Shown here piece by piece: positions 36,851 through 50,700 of a DNA stretch of 64,000 nucleotides (positions are counted from its first letter, which is position 1; each line of letters starts with the position of its first letter). The notes below the pieces were generated by a model. That model was not told the DNA's origin, did not search any database, and saw only the letters and a program-made list of their open reading frames with translations. The position numbers and the translations under genes are program-made. The stretch is taken from the NCBI GenBank assembly GCA_022113835.1, contig JAILWY010000026.1:11807001-11871000 (forward strand), in the 5' to 3' direction. Origin of the DNA: Atopsyche davidsoni. Taxonomy: Eukaryota; Arthropoda; Insecta; Trichoptera; Hydrobiosidae.

Positions 36851-39800
36851 AAAAAGTTTCAAGTGACTTGCAAATTTTATATCCGCCCATAACTGAGCAA
36901 AGAAGATCCCTAGAGATGATTCGTTCCTGGAAAATTACTCAAGACAGATTTTGACATTAATTTGTAAAAGAGATTGTAACTTATTTAAAGTTCAAATATT
37001 TACTCCTCATTAAAAAAATCTGAAATAAAAGAAAACTCGTTGTTCTAACGTAAAAAAAAATAATTATGATCCTACTTCCTTTTTTTAAGAATTTATGATT
37101 ACCGGCTATGCTTTTAATTTATTTCTTACGATTTATTTTTATGAAAATTTTATATCTTTTTGTCATTTGACTATATTTATATATTATATTTTTAAAAAGT
37201 TCGCATTTAATATTACATTTAACACATTCAATATTATTTTTACACGCCTCGTATTGTATAATTTTATTCATCAATGATGGCATATTTTTTCACGACTTCG
37301 GCAGAAATATTTGTTCACTGTTCATGGTTGTGGCTATAAATATTTCTGCAAATTAGGCAAACACAAAATACATAAATCCTTCCACTTCCGATTACATGAT
37401 TGAGCCAACTCATTTTATCTATCCATCTAGAAACATTGATCGCCAGTCGTGCCGATCAAACATCAATCAATTCCTCCGCGTTAATGTTGTTTATTATCTG
37501 CCGAGGGGGCGGGGGTGGAGCCCCCACCGGTTCACCGCCCCCAAAACAATTAAATTCTGACCATGTCGAGGCGGATGAGAGCCCTCGCAGGCGTATTAGC
37601 CCGAGTGCCTCCATGGCTGTTCTGAGGACGCTCCATATTGAAACCACCCAGTCAAAGGATGATTAAGATATGATGCTCAACAGACTTATCCTAAATACAT
37701 AAAAAAATATGATTGTTTTAAACTAAAGTCTTGGGCGTGAAAACAAAATTACTTTATTCAATTATTTAACTAGAGTGTTAAAAAACTAAAAAATATTCAA
37801 TAACAGTTTCTTTAATATTTTGGTCAATTACTTTTTATCTTTAAAAAATCAGCAATACGATCCCACTTCATTTTATTCAGTAGATCGGAATAAATAACTT
37901 AGAAGGATTCAAGGAGTTTTAATTTAATTGTTTAGGAATTATAAGTATTTGCAATATTATCGTTATCCTTTCTCTGACGGGGAGAGAGTGGAGGGGAGCG
38001 ACAAGTATAATCTGATTTCTGCCCGACTCAACCTTAACCTGTCATTTTACTTTGAAGTTTCGAGCGGCGAGGGATGAACGAAAAAGTTTCGATTTGTCAT
38101 TCTTATCTCAGCGGCGCTCGATGTCTTGACATATTACATCTTTCATATTTATGTTTCCTCTAATAGTTGGTAAAGTCAGATAAGAGAGAAGACGCCGCGA
38201 AATCCGATAAATCTTAAATTTGCCCTATTCGAATTTGACTTCTGCAGTGGTCTCGACGGGCTATTCCTTGTTATTATTTCTGTTTCACTAGAAAAAAGTA
38301 TATATTTGGTTTATCGGATTGTGATTCATCATAATTTACTTACGAGTACAGAATTGTTGTATTTCATTACGTTGAAGGTACATCGTCTGGTGTAGTAGTG
38401 AAAATATTTAGTGGTTCTTCCTGCAAGCCAAGGGTGATGGGACGAGGACCCTGAAGAGACCAGGAGGAGAGGGGTTCCAAGAGAGCCGGGAGGTATCTGA
38501 GTATTGCGGGCAACAAAGTGGTCATTCGTCTCCCCCGGAGGACTGCGTATAATTAGACTTAATAATAAAAGCCGCTCTCTGATCGGCGTTCAGTATCAAC
38601 ATTAATCTCCCGACGAGTACAATGTTTTACGTGACATTCGTTAAAGTAGCCGTTGCTAGTAGATGTAGATAGAAGTAGATGTTGCTATTTTTTTGCGAGG
38701 CAAAACAAATCTCCCGAAATATTTGTAAGTCAAATAATATTAATATCGAGTATAATTTAGAAATCTTTACATCAATTCTAAGAAAATCGGTTTGATATTT
38801 ATTGTGGAAAAAATCACTGAGCGCTCATTGTGTATTATTTTATTATTCTGTTGGTGCTTTAAAATTCCTTTTCGCACATAATGTAACCATCACGATTTTT
38901 ATAGTGAAATATGCTTTTATTCTACCAAGTACAACCGACTCATTTTTTATCAAACTACCTTATTCCGTTAAAAGAAAAATTCAGCTGTAATTTTGTTATT
39001 TATTATGATAATGCAATAAAATTATAACATTCAAAACTAAAAAATATTACACGCTAGACGATTTTGTACGATATTTTTATTTAACAAAATAGGCCAACTG
39101 TTACGTGCAATGAGTACAGAATTGACGAATACCTCTACCAACATCCTTATATTTAAAAAGAAGTATTTTGCCTAATAATATACTATTAAATCCTTTTTTC
39201 TTGGTGTATGTTTATTTTGGTATAAAAAAAAAAACAAAACGGCCCAATCAAAAGAGTCACGCGATACAAAAAGTGTCCTTTCCGAAATCGGCAATTCTTG
39301 TTTCACCTCGCGCGAGTACCGGAAGGCGAGTCCGAGAGGCCGAGTCCGCAGCATTTCGGCCCATCTATTTTCAGATGGTTCAATTATCTCACCGAAGGCG
39401 ATAAACTTTCCAATTGTTTTCGGGAATGGAGCGGAACCAGAAAAATGTCTCCCGCGATTGGGCGGCCGCCCCCGCCCACGTGTGGCCGCCCTCAAACGGA
39501 ATTTCTGTGGATATTATAAGGCGCAGTGGATCCGGGGGCGGGGGGCGGAGGGCGGAACCAATCAGGTGGAATTTTTTTGTCACTTTTCAAAAACGAAATC
39601 CGCGCTTTGTTGCGAAAGTTTGTCTCTTTTGTGGTCCCTGGGGAAATGACGTGAGGCGGATTGACACTCGTCATGCGGAAAAATATTTGGAATTAGTTTT
39701 TATAACGTAAATAGTTTTTCACAAAAAACGGATCATAAATTCTGTGTACAAAAGTTAAATAAAGTTACTAGTAAAAACACGTAAAATAGTAAAGCTTTTT

Positions 39801-42744
39801 CTACGTTTTTTTGTCGACGAACATATTTTTAAAATTAAATAAACATTTTAACTAACCTTTACAGAAAGAATAAAAAGCGAACTATTTTTAACTCGGGTTT
39901 GATTATTCGCACCTAATAAAACTCACCCCGTACGCCGCTTCCCGAACCGCCCTCCTCTTGTCGTTTTCTTGAGAACCGTTCGTTACCTGAGAATTCATTT
40001 CCAGAAAAAAACTTCACTAATAAGTGGAGCTATATGGAAGAAAGAAACAATTCTACGCCTTCTTTCGTTTTATGTTAACTGTATAAGAAACGACCTAAAA
40101 TACAAAATATATTGTTTTCACGGCTATTAAAGGTTATACTTGTTCGTGTTATTTTTTTTATAACTGAGAACAGTCAGAATTATTCATTTTCTTGATTAAG
40201 CAGAAGAAGACATGATGATAGAAAATTTCAAAGAGATGAAAGTATATATTTCAGTAATTTTTTCCATTCCAGATAACTTAAAAATTGTAAAAATTTTAAA
40301 GTATCGTTACGATATTGTTATCGATCAGAAACTTCGAGGGGCTTTAGATTTTCAGAAACCAATGTATTACCAAGAGAGAAATAAATTTAATGCTTTTTTT
40401 ATGATCTCAGTCAAAATAACATCGAGAGTATCGGACCTTCGAAGCCGTGGCGCAAATTCGATTCGAGCAAAATGGAATTGTTGACTTCAATTTATTTTCC
40501 TCAGGCTCCATCGAGCAGACCAATTTAAATCAAGACCTTTTTGCCCGGCGAGTATGTCCGTAAGTGGGTGAAACAAACGTAAGAGATATCTCGGATACTT
40601 TTCCCTGTCTTTATCTTTTACATGGTCCGCGGCACTGCAGGTTATCCAATTTGCCAACATAATCGGATCTCTCAGTATCACGGCCGTCCTCCGACGACCG
40701 GCGGTGCTCCCGAAAATAAACACTCGAGATATCATTTGAGAGACGGCACGGACATTTTCATTTAGAGATTTGGAATAGAGACTTCGATAACGCTGGGAAT
40801 AAATAATTTTCCGTCTTGTATTTACACCGGGACTGTCGGTACACAAAGCGTATCGATAATATCATTACGCTCGAGCTCCATGTGAGATAACACTTTCCGC
40901 GGAGCGACAACAGAGCGGGCTACCGCCAACATATTTTGACAGCATCTTAATGCCGTTTGATTTTCTCTCTCCTTTATTTTCATTATCGCCTCGTAATTGG
41001 TCAACAGCAGGGCTTTATTTCCGCCGCCCGGGGCTCAGCGCCGCTCGCCCAGGGAGATAAAACAACTTACGGTGCGAAAGCAAACAAATCGCAGACCGAA
41101 GGAATCCCCGTTGACGTATGTGCTTTTGCCGGCAAACACGGGAAATTAGCGGCGCCTCGGCCGGCCCGACACCTCGCACGTTTTAACCTAATTAACGCCG
41201 GAGCTTTTTCTGCCCAAGGCGGCGGTCCGACTTCCACCCTTTATTTCATCACAGTAATTCTTTTGTGTATTCGAAAGCGGATTCCGGTTCCCTTTTAATT
41301 GAACGATGTTGGCAAACTTCTTAGAATTTTTCGCATTTCTCTAATATTCCCGATGCTTTATGAGAGAAAAAAATACTTTGATAAACTTGTAAATTTTTCG
41401 TTTCGAATTAATTGAAGCGTGCATGTACACTGATGGATTTTAATTTAATTAAAAACGCTTTTGAAACGGAATGGCGCGACTCGAGAAATGTTTTCGTTAT
41501 CCCATTAACGCTGCACAAAATAACTTTGCGCTTCTAAAAATGAGTTTTTTTTAATTAATTATTCTCGCAGCTATTTTTTAAGCACTAAATTAATCCAGAA
41601 ATTATGTAATCTCGGGACTCGCGTCGAGCGCCTGCGGGGGCGGGTCGTCCCGCCAATTGTGATTTAAAGGACGGCGCGGCATTTGACAAGTGCAGTGTGC
41701 GAGATGACGTCACCGCCCCGCCCTCCCGGATTAATGATGACGCCCACCGCGGGACTAATGAGGACCACAAAATACTAATAACCTCACTTCAGGATTTGCC
41801 GGTTCATGTCGCCGGCCGCGTAACATTCTACGCTAACCGTAAACACGAGCGAACTAACGGCCGAATCATGTCGTTTCAGGACTGCGCGCTCACTCATATA
41901 ATTTTACTAATTCATCCGATACTCTATCATAACTACATCAACTGAGTACTTAAGTCTAGAGTTTTACATTTTTTTTACATACTCAGCCATGCACACCATA
42001 CTTAATGAAGAAGGGATTACTTTGACCGACCCCCCTTAGTAAAACCTGCACATATCGGCCCTCAATGATATACGGTTTCGGTTCGTATTTTCTGCTGCAT
42101 TGGGTTTTGCCAATGTTAAATTGTTTTAAGTTAAAATTTAGTTTCCAAATTTATTGCAGTAAGTTCAGCAGCTCTCTGTTGAACTTACTCTAATAATCGC
42201 TAACTCGGAGTTTAAAAACCATTTCTATATTGCCGAGCGGATAAAAAATGTATATTTCAATTAAAATATATATATATACTGTTGTAGATTATTCAATATT
42301 GTATGCTCGTCCCCTACATTATTTTCCTTTTCTAATTGCTTCAATTTTTTTCTCTATGCTGCTTCATTATTATAAATTTTAATTTCAAAAGTTTTCTTCT
42401 TGAAAAGTTCGCGAACCATTAATCGTAGACAATTGAAACAAAAACAAGACTTGGATAATTTAGCAAGTAAAAGTGTCTAGTTATTTTGAGAAGATATTAT
42501 CTTGAGACAGATCGATTCACAAATTGAGATGAAACGAAATAGCAAAATTACACTTCCTGAAAACAATCTGCTCTCGAAAAACTCCCAGTCGGAAAAATCA
42601 ACCCCGCGAATTGGCATATTACCATTCTCGCTTAGATGCTGAGTTTAAATATTGGGTCCAAATTTATTTTCAAAGTAAAGTGTTGAAAATTACCAGAGAT
42701 ATATGATTATTAATAATTTATGTTTAAGTTCATTTATTTTATAA
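36851..42744. other. non-coding DNA with islands
   Basis: AT-rich stretches alternate with GC/CpG islands at about 37490-37660, 38400-38560, 39290-39690, 40400-41330 and 41600-41900. Frames of 60-119 codons in the islands occur on both strands and are not recognised. A perfect CRE octamer (TGACGTCA) lies at 41705-41712. At 41773-41792 an ACTAAT branch-like motif and CTCACTTCAG form a good acceptor, followed by an open frame of about 50 codons ending in TGA near 41943, but with no supporting donor or homology. Confidence 0.4.
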
Positions 42745-42837
42745 GATGCTAATGATATTATCTCTTTTTTTACAGGTAAGTTATCAAAATATTAAACCGA
42801 GCTTATCTTCTGCTTTTTTACTGGTATTTTGGTGAGT
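42745..42837 (+). promoter_or_regulatory. recursive splice site with downstream donor (RS-exon)
   Basis: GCTAAT at 42748-42753 gives a branch A about 23 bases before the acceptor. An uninterrupted pyrimidine tract (42760-42771) ends in TACAG (AG at 42774-42775). GTAAGT follows at 42776-42781 with no exon between. This is the juxtaposed acceptor/donor of a recursive (ratchet) splice site, known from very long introns of insect developmental genes and vertebrate neuronal genes. A further good donor, TTTG|GTGAGT, begins at 42832, so a 56-base RS-exon (42776-42831) could be defined and then removed by splicing from the regenerated donor. The direction implies a long plus-strand intron. Evidence is sequence pattern only. 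Confidence 0.5.
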
Positions 42838-44476
42838 TATTTTCAAATTATCAAATGAACTAAAAATTTTATACATTTATATTAATTTATGGCTTCAAAA
42901 TTATACTGAGCATAGTATTTATACTTAAAAAATCCGTTTTATAATTAAAAAAATTTTTTTTTTTTTGAAGTAACGTTTGAACATGTTATATATTTTTTTT
43001 TGTGGTGTTTGCTTTTTATGCTATAAATTTCTCCAAAGTAACATAGGTAACGTAACGAAAGTAACATAATATTCACTTATAAAGAATAATCTATGTAATA
43101 TTACAAATAATAAGAAAAATATTTTAAATACTGACTATTATATAAAATTGATAGTCATAATTATTTTTTAACCAGGCCGTGAGCGTGAATGGCAAAAACC
43201 ACCTTCCCTTCTAGGGAGCAGGTGCTACCGCCCTTTGCACGGCCACCCTAATAAACTCCGCCTCTTCCACCCTCGCTAGCGTAAATTTTCGGCTTACGAT
43301 TAAAATTCGAGGCAGTTTTGTATGACACTCTTGCCTCAGTCATTAATTACTATTGACAATACCCGCAAGTATTAGGCGCCAATAAACTGTGACATTTTTA
43401 TCTAATTATTCTGCAACAGCTATTGTTGGAGTTTCCAGATTCTTCTCATTTGTAAAACACATCATAATTGAAACACATCCTAAAACATATGCTTTGTAAC
43501 CGAAAAACTAAACTTGAATTAATAATATTTCTGGCAGAAAATATCTAATGTAATGAATAATAAATACAAATCAATTCCTACGGTGTAAATACATGCACTG
43601 CAAATATTCCACAATGACCAATTAATTATTTTGATTAGATAAACCACAAACAGCAAATATCTACATGTGTTTGTTTAGAATTTAATGCATCAATGCGTAT
43701 TATGAATCACATTTAATTAATTTTGTGACTTTACTAGTTACTACTTTTTACTAGTTATTAATATATAATAATATACTAGAATAATCCTTTGCGTGATATT
43801 ATTTCAATACGAAAAAACAAGTCGTGCCAAGTAAGCCGTCCAAAATACAATCATAAGGGCAGTATAATTCACCCCTAAAGTAGATAATGCACCGTTTGGG
43901 GGCGACAGGGTAATACAAACCTTTGGGACCGACACTGCCACTCCAGCTAGTTGATCTAACGCCGTTATCTTCTCCGTATTTCGTAACGTCGTAGCTACCC
44001 TCGTAGAGCTCGTAGCGCTACCGAGAAGGACAGTTCTTACCATGAATCGTCAATCTGATGTAGAATTGAGAACCACGTTGAGCTTTATAACTAAAAAAGT
44101 TTTTTTTTCGTTACAATTTTTACAAAAAATCTATATGAAATAATATAAAAAAAAAACAAAAAATAAAGTATTTTTATTTTTACGAATATTTATTCACAAA
44201 GAATATTGCGCTCATAAATCACATTTCTCAATACAACGGTAAAAGAAATGAAAAACAATGCCTCTCAAAATCGGAAAAGTTTCAGGCGAAAAGAATTCCC
44301 GCTGCAACAAAGCGATATCACTCCAAGACGATGACAAAACAAAATAAATAAATAAGCACCCTTATCGGGTGGCGTTGACCCTAAAGGTGGGTCCCTCATA
44401 ACTCGGCGGGGCGGGGCGGGCCGGACAGTTACTGGCGATAAAAACATCGACGCCCGTCGACCGTTACCTACGGCGA
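42838..44476. other. very AT-rich non-coding DNA
   Basis: Includes an A7T14-type run at about 42949-42970 and a small GC patch at 43165-43300. The 79-codon minus frame at 43804-44043 is Ser/Thr/Val-rich and unrecognised. Confidence 0.45.
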
Positions 44477-44520
44477 CGCCCCGACGCCCCCGCGCCCCCG
44501 CGCCCCCGCGCCCCCACGCC
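44477..44520 (+). repeat. C-rich minisatellite, 8-bp unit
   Basis: Tandem GCGCCCCC units (about four clear copies plus degenerate edges), preceded at 44405-44420 by a short GGGGC array of the opposite strand sense. Arg/Gly/Ala-rich minus frame 44265-44642 crosses it and is an artefact. Confidence 0.88.
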
Positions 44521-47500
44521 CAGCCCCGAGAAGCCTCCGAGCGCCAAGAGATAATACTTGTCAGGCGTCGTGATAACGGAATGAATGTTTTAAATACAAC
44601 TTTGTTATAAGCTACTTGTAAATAAAGCATCACGTTGCACAAAACATTTTTGATTCAATGGATTGTTTTGCTAAATATCTTTTATCATTTTGTACCGGCA
44701 ATGAGTTTTATTTAGTCGTTTAATCGACGTTAAAACAAAATTAATATTATCCTAGTTAAGGTATGATATTTGTAAAAATCTGTTTGCAGAAAAATCGACC
44801 TCATTAATTACGAAAAAATATTGTATACAATATTACATTTACTGAATTCACTCGACTAATTATATTTTAATTGTATAATCCGTACGTTGCTAGTTGCTGC
44901 ATTGCATGTTATATAATATATAATATCTATTTTTAACAAAAAATACTCAGTTATACTCAATTATAATAAAAATATATATTTATTCTGTTTCTACTGTGTA
45001 TTTAACAATTCAACATATATTTTCTTAGACAGAAATTACAAATTTTACTTAAACATGTCAACTTTGTAGCTACTTATTAAAGTTTATTGTAATAAAATAT
45101 AAGTATCATAAAAAAATAATTACTATATTAATTTTTTTTTATACTTTTAGGCTCATTAATTGTGATAATTTATTGTTTTTCATAATTTACGTTTTTTTGA
45201 TTTTCCAATAACAACTTTTTGTAAAAATAACTTATCTGTTTTTCATTCATTATAAAAAAAACACATTCTTTTTTATTTTAAGAATATTTATTATTTATTA
45301 AATAGTAAAAACAAGGCGGAGTCTTTCGATAATTTTAAACACTTCAAACGTATTATTTAAGTAATTGCATACACACTAATAAGTTTACAACGTAGTAATC
45401 CCTACAAGTAAGTACATCGCTGCAGTGAGTAAAATTCTGTTTGCCCTCAGCGTACTTTGTACGTAGTTTGTTTGAGCTGCCGTCGCGTGGCTGGTTGCGG
45501 CCATTAGGCGCGCATGTGGAATATCTTGTGAATTAATCGGGAATCCCCAATAATCCACTTTTATAGCCGAGCGGGGCGGTCCGGGTTATCGAGGATTGCT
45601 GTTCATTATTAGTCGCAACACTATTTAACGGTTAATGCCATTAAAATTTGAACTGGAAGATTTAGTGCCAAGCTTAGGGTGGGGTGGAAAATTATGCATA
45701 ATATTGAATCCCTTGTATTTTAGATGAAATTGAATTTTAGTATTTTGAGACGCTCCAAGATTAAAACGCTGTATTTGGCATGTATTTCCATTATTTAAAA
45801 ATATTTTATATTCATTTTTTATGTGTAACATAAAGGCACGCGTAATATTTTTAACGTGAAAATGGTGATTTAAATCTAAAGACATATTTGGTATCAAGTA
45901 ACAATCATGTTCAAAGTTTCTCCTTTATGAAATGATACCAAATATTTTTAGGCACTTTTACAAATAATTTTGAGACAACTACAAAATACTTTCAAATATT
46001 GTGTACGCTTCTAAGAGCGGCATATTCCATACAAAAAACTTGTGCTGGAAAATTGTGCCAAGTATTCAAGAAAAGCATGCGATTGAAATGCCGATAGGAA
46101 CAGCAGACGTTGCAGGAGAAAGCTTTTACTTATCAGTAAAATTGATGATTCAAACAAAAGATCCATACCGCCTGATTGCAATATCGCGTTGAACAGATGC
46201 AAACCTTATTATACTGAAAGATTACATCATGAGCAAAAATTGAGATTACGAACTTTACGCACGTACAAACACTATCCACTTATCTCGTAATCTACTCGTG
46301 ATAAATCGCTACAGCTGCGAAGTGTGCGACAAATTGGCCGCCACGGCAGCTGGGCGCGACGAATCGGCCGCAGGACGTCCCGCGGCGCCGAGCTCGCCGT
46401 GCCCGCGGTGCCAGGCTGCCAGGCGAACCCTTCGTATCTGGCTGCGTTTTATGATCGCTTAAATTTTAATGGGTTAATAAAGCCCCCTTCATGTTGTTGT
46501 GCAGAACGCTCGGGCCGCGGGCGCCGGCGCACTTTCACGCAATTCAATTTTTCCACCGCCGCTGCATATCAGATGTAATGAGCTGCCCCGTTTTATACCG
46601 AGCCCTTTTCGTTTTCGTGCCCGCTCAGAATGTATCACATTTTTCCTGAAATGCGGCAGATTTTTAATGCTGCCACTGAAGTTTTTATGAGTGGTGTTTT
46701 ATGACGGGCCGAGCTAAACTTACGGCTTTCCCTATTAAAAATACAATAATTCACTTAGTTTTATCGTATTTGTACTATTTATGATTTGTTGTAATACGAG
46801 TTATACCTTGTTTCTCTGCGGTTGCGGCTCTCCGTATTGTCAAGAAGATTTACGACTCGGCCTTTATCAATACGAAAAGTAACGATGTTACAATAATGTC
46901 ACCCAAATATCAATGTTTCCACCCCACCCGCAGTGGCGGAAAGAATAACAAGCCGAAGGGCGCCGCCCGCACGCCGACGCGCACAGGGCGGCTGGAATTT
47001 TGCGGGAAATCTAGAATCATCCATGTAAATTACAAGGGTAGGATCAGCGCTGCAGTGGAGCTCTGGCGGTGCACCCTCCCTCTCGCCGCACCCCATCGCT
47101 CCCGGAACGGCGGGTGACCCGACAGTAAATATTTAAGACGCTTGTGCGGATTGATTTTTGCCCTTTGTAAGACAGTAGGTGAACAGTTTCGCTTTGTTTG
47201 TTTTATCAAGAGCTTTCCGTGTTGACCTCTTTCCTACATTTCACCGTATTCGATAGTGGAGCACATGCGCAAATCTGAATATTTCAAGTTTTTGAACACA
47301 ATTAATAATTTTTCAAGCATTCAAAAAAATTAGTCTGATTATTAAAAGTCGGAATAAATGATCATTTTTTTTCATTACTGTAGAAACGAGTCTGTACCTA
47401 AAGTTTACAAAAATAGATAAACACATATAACACAGCAGGTACGCAGCCGATCCCCTGAGTTGCTTGCGGGTTGTTTCCCGACATCATCTCAATCCGAGAG

Positions 47501-47669
47501 ACTTCCAAACCCCAAAGATAAAACTGCCGGGAATGTCAAACACAAAGCGGGCCGGCTTCCTGCCGCGCACACAGACGCGCGGCGCCCACACCCGCGCGGC
47601 CCACGGCTACCTCCGGCGCTGCGATTGGGCGGCCGGCGGAGGCGCCGCCGAGTCGGCCCGGCACACCTA
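44521..47669. other. AT-rich DNA, then GC islands
   Basis: 44600-45400 is very AT-rich. Islands lie at about 45460-45590, 46320-46620 and 46900-47130. A GA|GTAAGT-type donor was not found with a matching acceptor. No gene was recognised. Confidence 0.45.
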
Positions 47670-47757
47670 GCCCCGCGCCCCCGCCCCCGCCCCCGCGCCC
47701 CCGCCCCCGCCCCCGCGCCCCCGCCCCCGCCCCCGCCCCGCCCCCGCCCCCGCCCCG
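47670..47757 (+). repeat. C-rich array with 20-bp higher-order unit
   Basis: Runs of four or five C are separated by single G for almost 90 bases. From about 47675 the 20-bp unit GCGCCCCCGCCCCCGCCCCC repeats three times, then degrades into CCCCG/CCCCCG steps. The nested order (6-bp steps inside a 20-bp unit) implies expansion of a larger block. The minus strand could form stacked G-quadruplexes. The Pro/Arg-repeat frame at 47460-47789 is an artefact. Confidence 0.93.
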
Positions 47758-50700
47758 ATAGCCCCGCTAATCTCCCAGTGATGCGTTAACACACAAACGT
47801 ACGCACATCCACAAACACCCGCACACCAGTTCATGGGAAATTATTATTTTTTTCCTCGGGTTGTTTTTCCACTTTCTTACCTATGCCGAAAGAGTTGCCT
47901 TTATCGTCGAAGTTTGGCAAGATTCGCGGGCCTAGTGGTAATTTATTTGAGGATTTGTTAAGTAACACTTTATTGTTTGTCGTCTTAGCGGAAATGATTT
48001 ATTTCGAGTACGGGCGTGGACGGAGACCCGCGTCGGCGGTAATAACCGTGTTCAATGTAAACTGTTCGCAATCCGAAAGCTTTTTTGATATTTATTTTCT
48101 AATAATTAATTGATCGAAACCTAATTCCGCTTATCGAATTAATTATTATTTATTGTCCAGTTTTCACGGGAGAGGTTAGGCTTTTAATCTTGTATTTTCA
48201 CTTCGCGTATGAATGATTGACCGCCTTTTCTTGATACATTACTTTATTGTGTATCCGATGGTTCGCAGACTTTCTTGATATGTAACAATTTATCAAAAGC
48301 AAAGATGAGGAGTGGTCTCTGTTTACAACGTTCCCCGCCGACGATAAAAAAGGCAATTAGTAAATTAATTCCTTACGTTTCATTCCGGCCATTACAATAT
48401 CGGATTTTTTGTCATTCACTTAACAGTCGCTGTTTTTGTTTAACATGGAAGATCATAAATAAGCGGGGTCGTGTACCAATTATAGGAAATGTGCGACTGC
48501 TCGGCGTCTGCAGGCGGCCTCCCCCAAGTAGTACGTTAAATTAATATGAAAGTATCTGAATATACTCCCGGCCGTATTTTTATTAGTGTTATTTAGTATA
48601 CTTGTAGGGATTGCGAGAAGTTGGGAGTAGATTGAAAAGGCATTTGTGAGCCATAGATTTCGCAGTTCTTTATGGTATTGCGAGTTTGTTTTCAATTTCA
48701 TTACGTTTATTTATTTTGTTTCGGCGTTTTTTTTTTTTTTTTTTGATAAACATTTTGTACTCATTTGCAGCGTTATTTATTTGAAAACAAATGATACTTT
48801 TAGAATAAAATTAATCAAAATAACTTGCCGCCGGTAAAACTACAAAAGAATATCTTATATTTATTATGCTGAAGTTTCCTGGTGTCATTATAATGAATTG
48901 GTTTTTTAACGTTAGCTATTTTCTTAATCAGATTTATTGTAAAGAAACACTTTCACCCGTAAAATAGGCTTATCAATTTTAATTATAAATACGTTTCACG
49001 ATAATAATTTCTCCGACAGAACCGATAATAATTTCCAAGGCTGTCTCCATCATTTTTCTCTTTATCATATTAACTGAGCGGCGGCAAAGTTCATCTCTGT
49101 TGTATTTTTAATTTCTCATACCGTCTTGAGGCCCAAACTCGGGTATCTCGGTGATAAAATTACGCCTGCTATTTGAACGAGTATTTTATTGTTACTCAAA
49201 CTGCTGTCAAAGTAGACAGCCAACTGAACACCGTGACGCTTGAGTAATTGATACTCGACTTACAATATGCCAAAACTTTTGACAACTCAGGCAGTTTCAA
49301 TTTATGGTCTCGAGCTTATTGATTTTGCGATTTCTCGAAAACTCCCAAAGTCTATCTATCGATAAACTCGAGTGAACGAAGTGGCGAGTGTTAATATACT
49401 TGGCGACGAGGAGCCGAACCTGTTTAATATTGTAAAGGGAAATACGCCTCTCTGTCGTTTCGCATTGACAGCCGATCATAATCTGGTAGTATCGCTCGAC
49501 CACGACAGCAAAGCGACAAATCTATATCTGTTGCATGTCGTGTCTCTTGCGGCCGGAGGGCTGTCAGCTGTCAGTTAAAAAGTGAATTTCAAATGTGAGC
49601 GACCGTCTTTTATTTTACCGGCTGTTTTGTGAATAAATCTGAGTGGCGGTTGTGTTGCAGCCCCGCCCGCCCCTCGGACTGCTCGCTATTGATTACGTCA
49701 CAACCGAACGGTTCCCTTTTTGCCCTCGTGGAAATTTCTTGCGTGCATAAGTACACAATACCCGCCAGAAGCTCAGCCGAGTGGAGAGGAAATGTATTGA
49801 TAAGGTCTGAGTACATCCGAAAAGGTATTCGGAGCGTTCGGCGGAGTAGAGATTTTAATTAAAAAATACCGAAAAAATACGGGCTACGTGAAAAGTTCAT
49901 GCCTAATGGGAATCAAGGTTCGTGTAATTTCTTTCACTGTAAACTTTATAAATCGCTGAATTCTGGGGTGTGCGGCTTTGTTTGAATTATACGTAATTAT
50001 ATGATCGATAAATAAAGACGAGAATGCAAGAGTTCGAGTATCAAAATTCAAACTTCGACGGTATCAAAATTATATTTCAGCTAAATTACTTCCAATTTGT
50101 AACTCCCGGGCTTTGCAATCATAAGGTAAATAAAAATCAAATATCCACGATAACTTAAATTCATATTGAGAATATCGGAATTTTCGGTTGTATAATTTTC
50201 TGTGGAAATAATAACGTCATATTTCGGTACACGCACGACATTGGCCGCTGTCGTGCTCAGAACATTTTGCATGTGAGTAACTTTATTCGGCCAAATTATA
50301 GCGATGTCACAGGGCGGAAACTGCTTTTAAAATGATTGCTCCGTGTTGTAATAATCTTCAGCGGTAACTAATTTGCATTGGACTGCAGGACTTCCCGAGA
50401 TAGCGTTCCTGTTATTTCGAATTCGCCAAGCCCATTTCTTATGCTAATCCGTGTCTCTCGAAAAACATGTCCCTTTGTTTATTTTAATGGAAAGCCATGC
50501 GCGACCACAAAAAATCATTTTGACCTGTTTTAAAATGCTGAAAGGCTTCGGATTTTTCTTCCCCTTGGAAGTAGGCGGGAATAAAATCCACCGCTTTATT
50601 TTTGTTTCAGACTAAACTCCGTTTGTGATTTTCGTTTTGTTGGCAAGGTTCTTGCGGATGATATTTTTAATATTTAACTTTACGAGTGAGATTTTTAATT

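Noticed and set aside
40212..40484. 90-codon frame crossing a good acceptor at about 40270
   Set aside because: AT-rich codon content and no donor, motif or homology to support it.
47460..47789. Pro/Arg-repeat 109-codon frame
   Set aside because: Its second half is a direct translation of the C-rich array.
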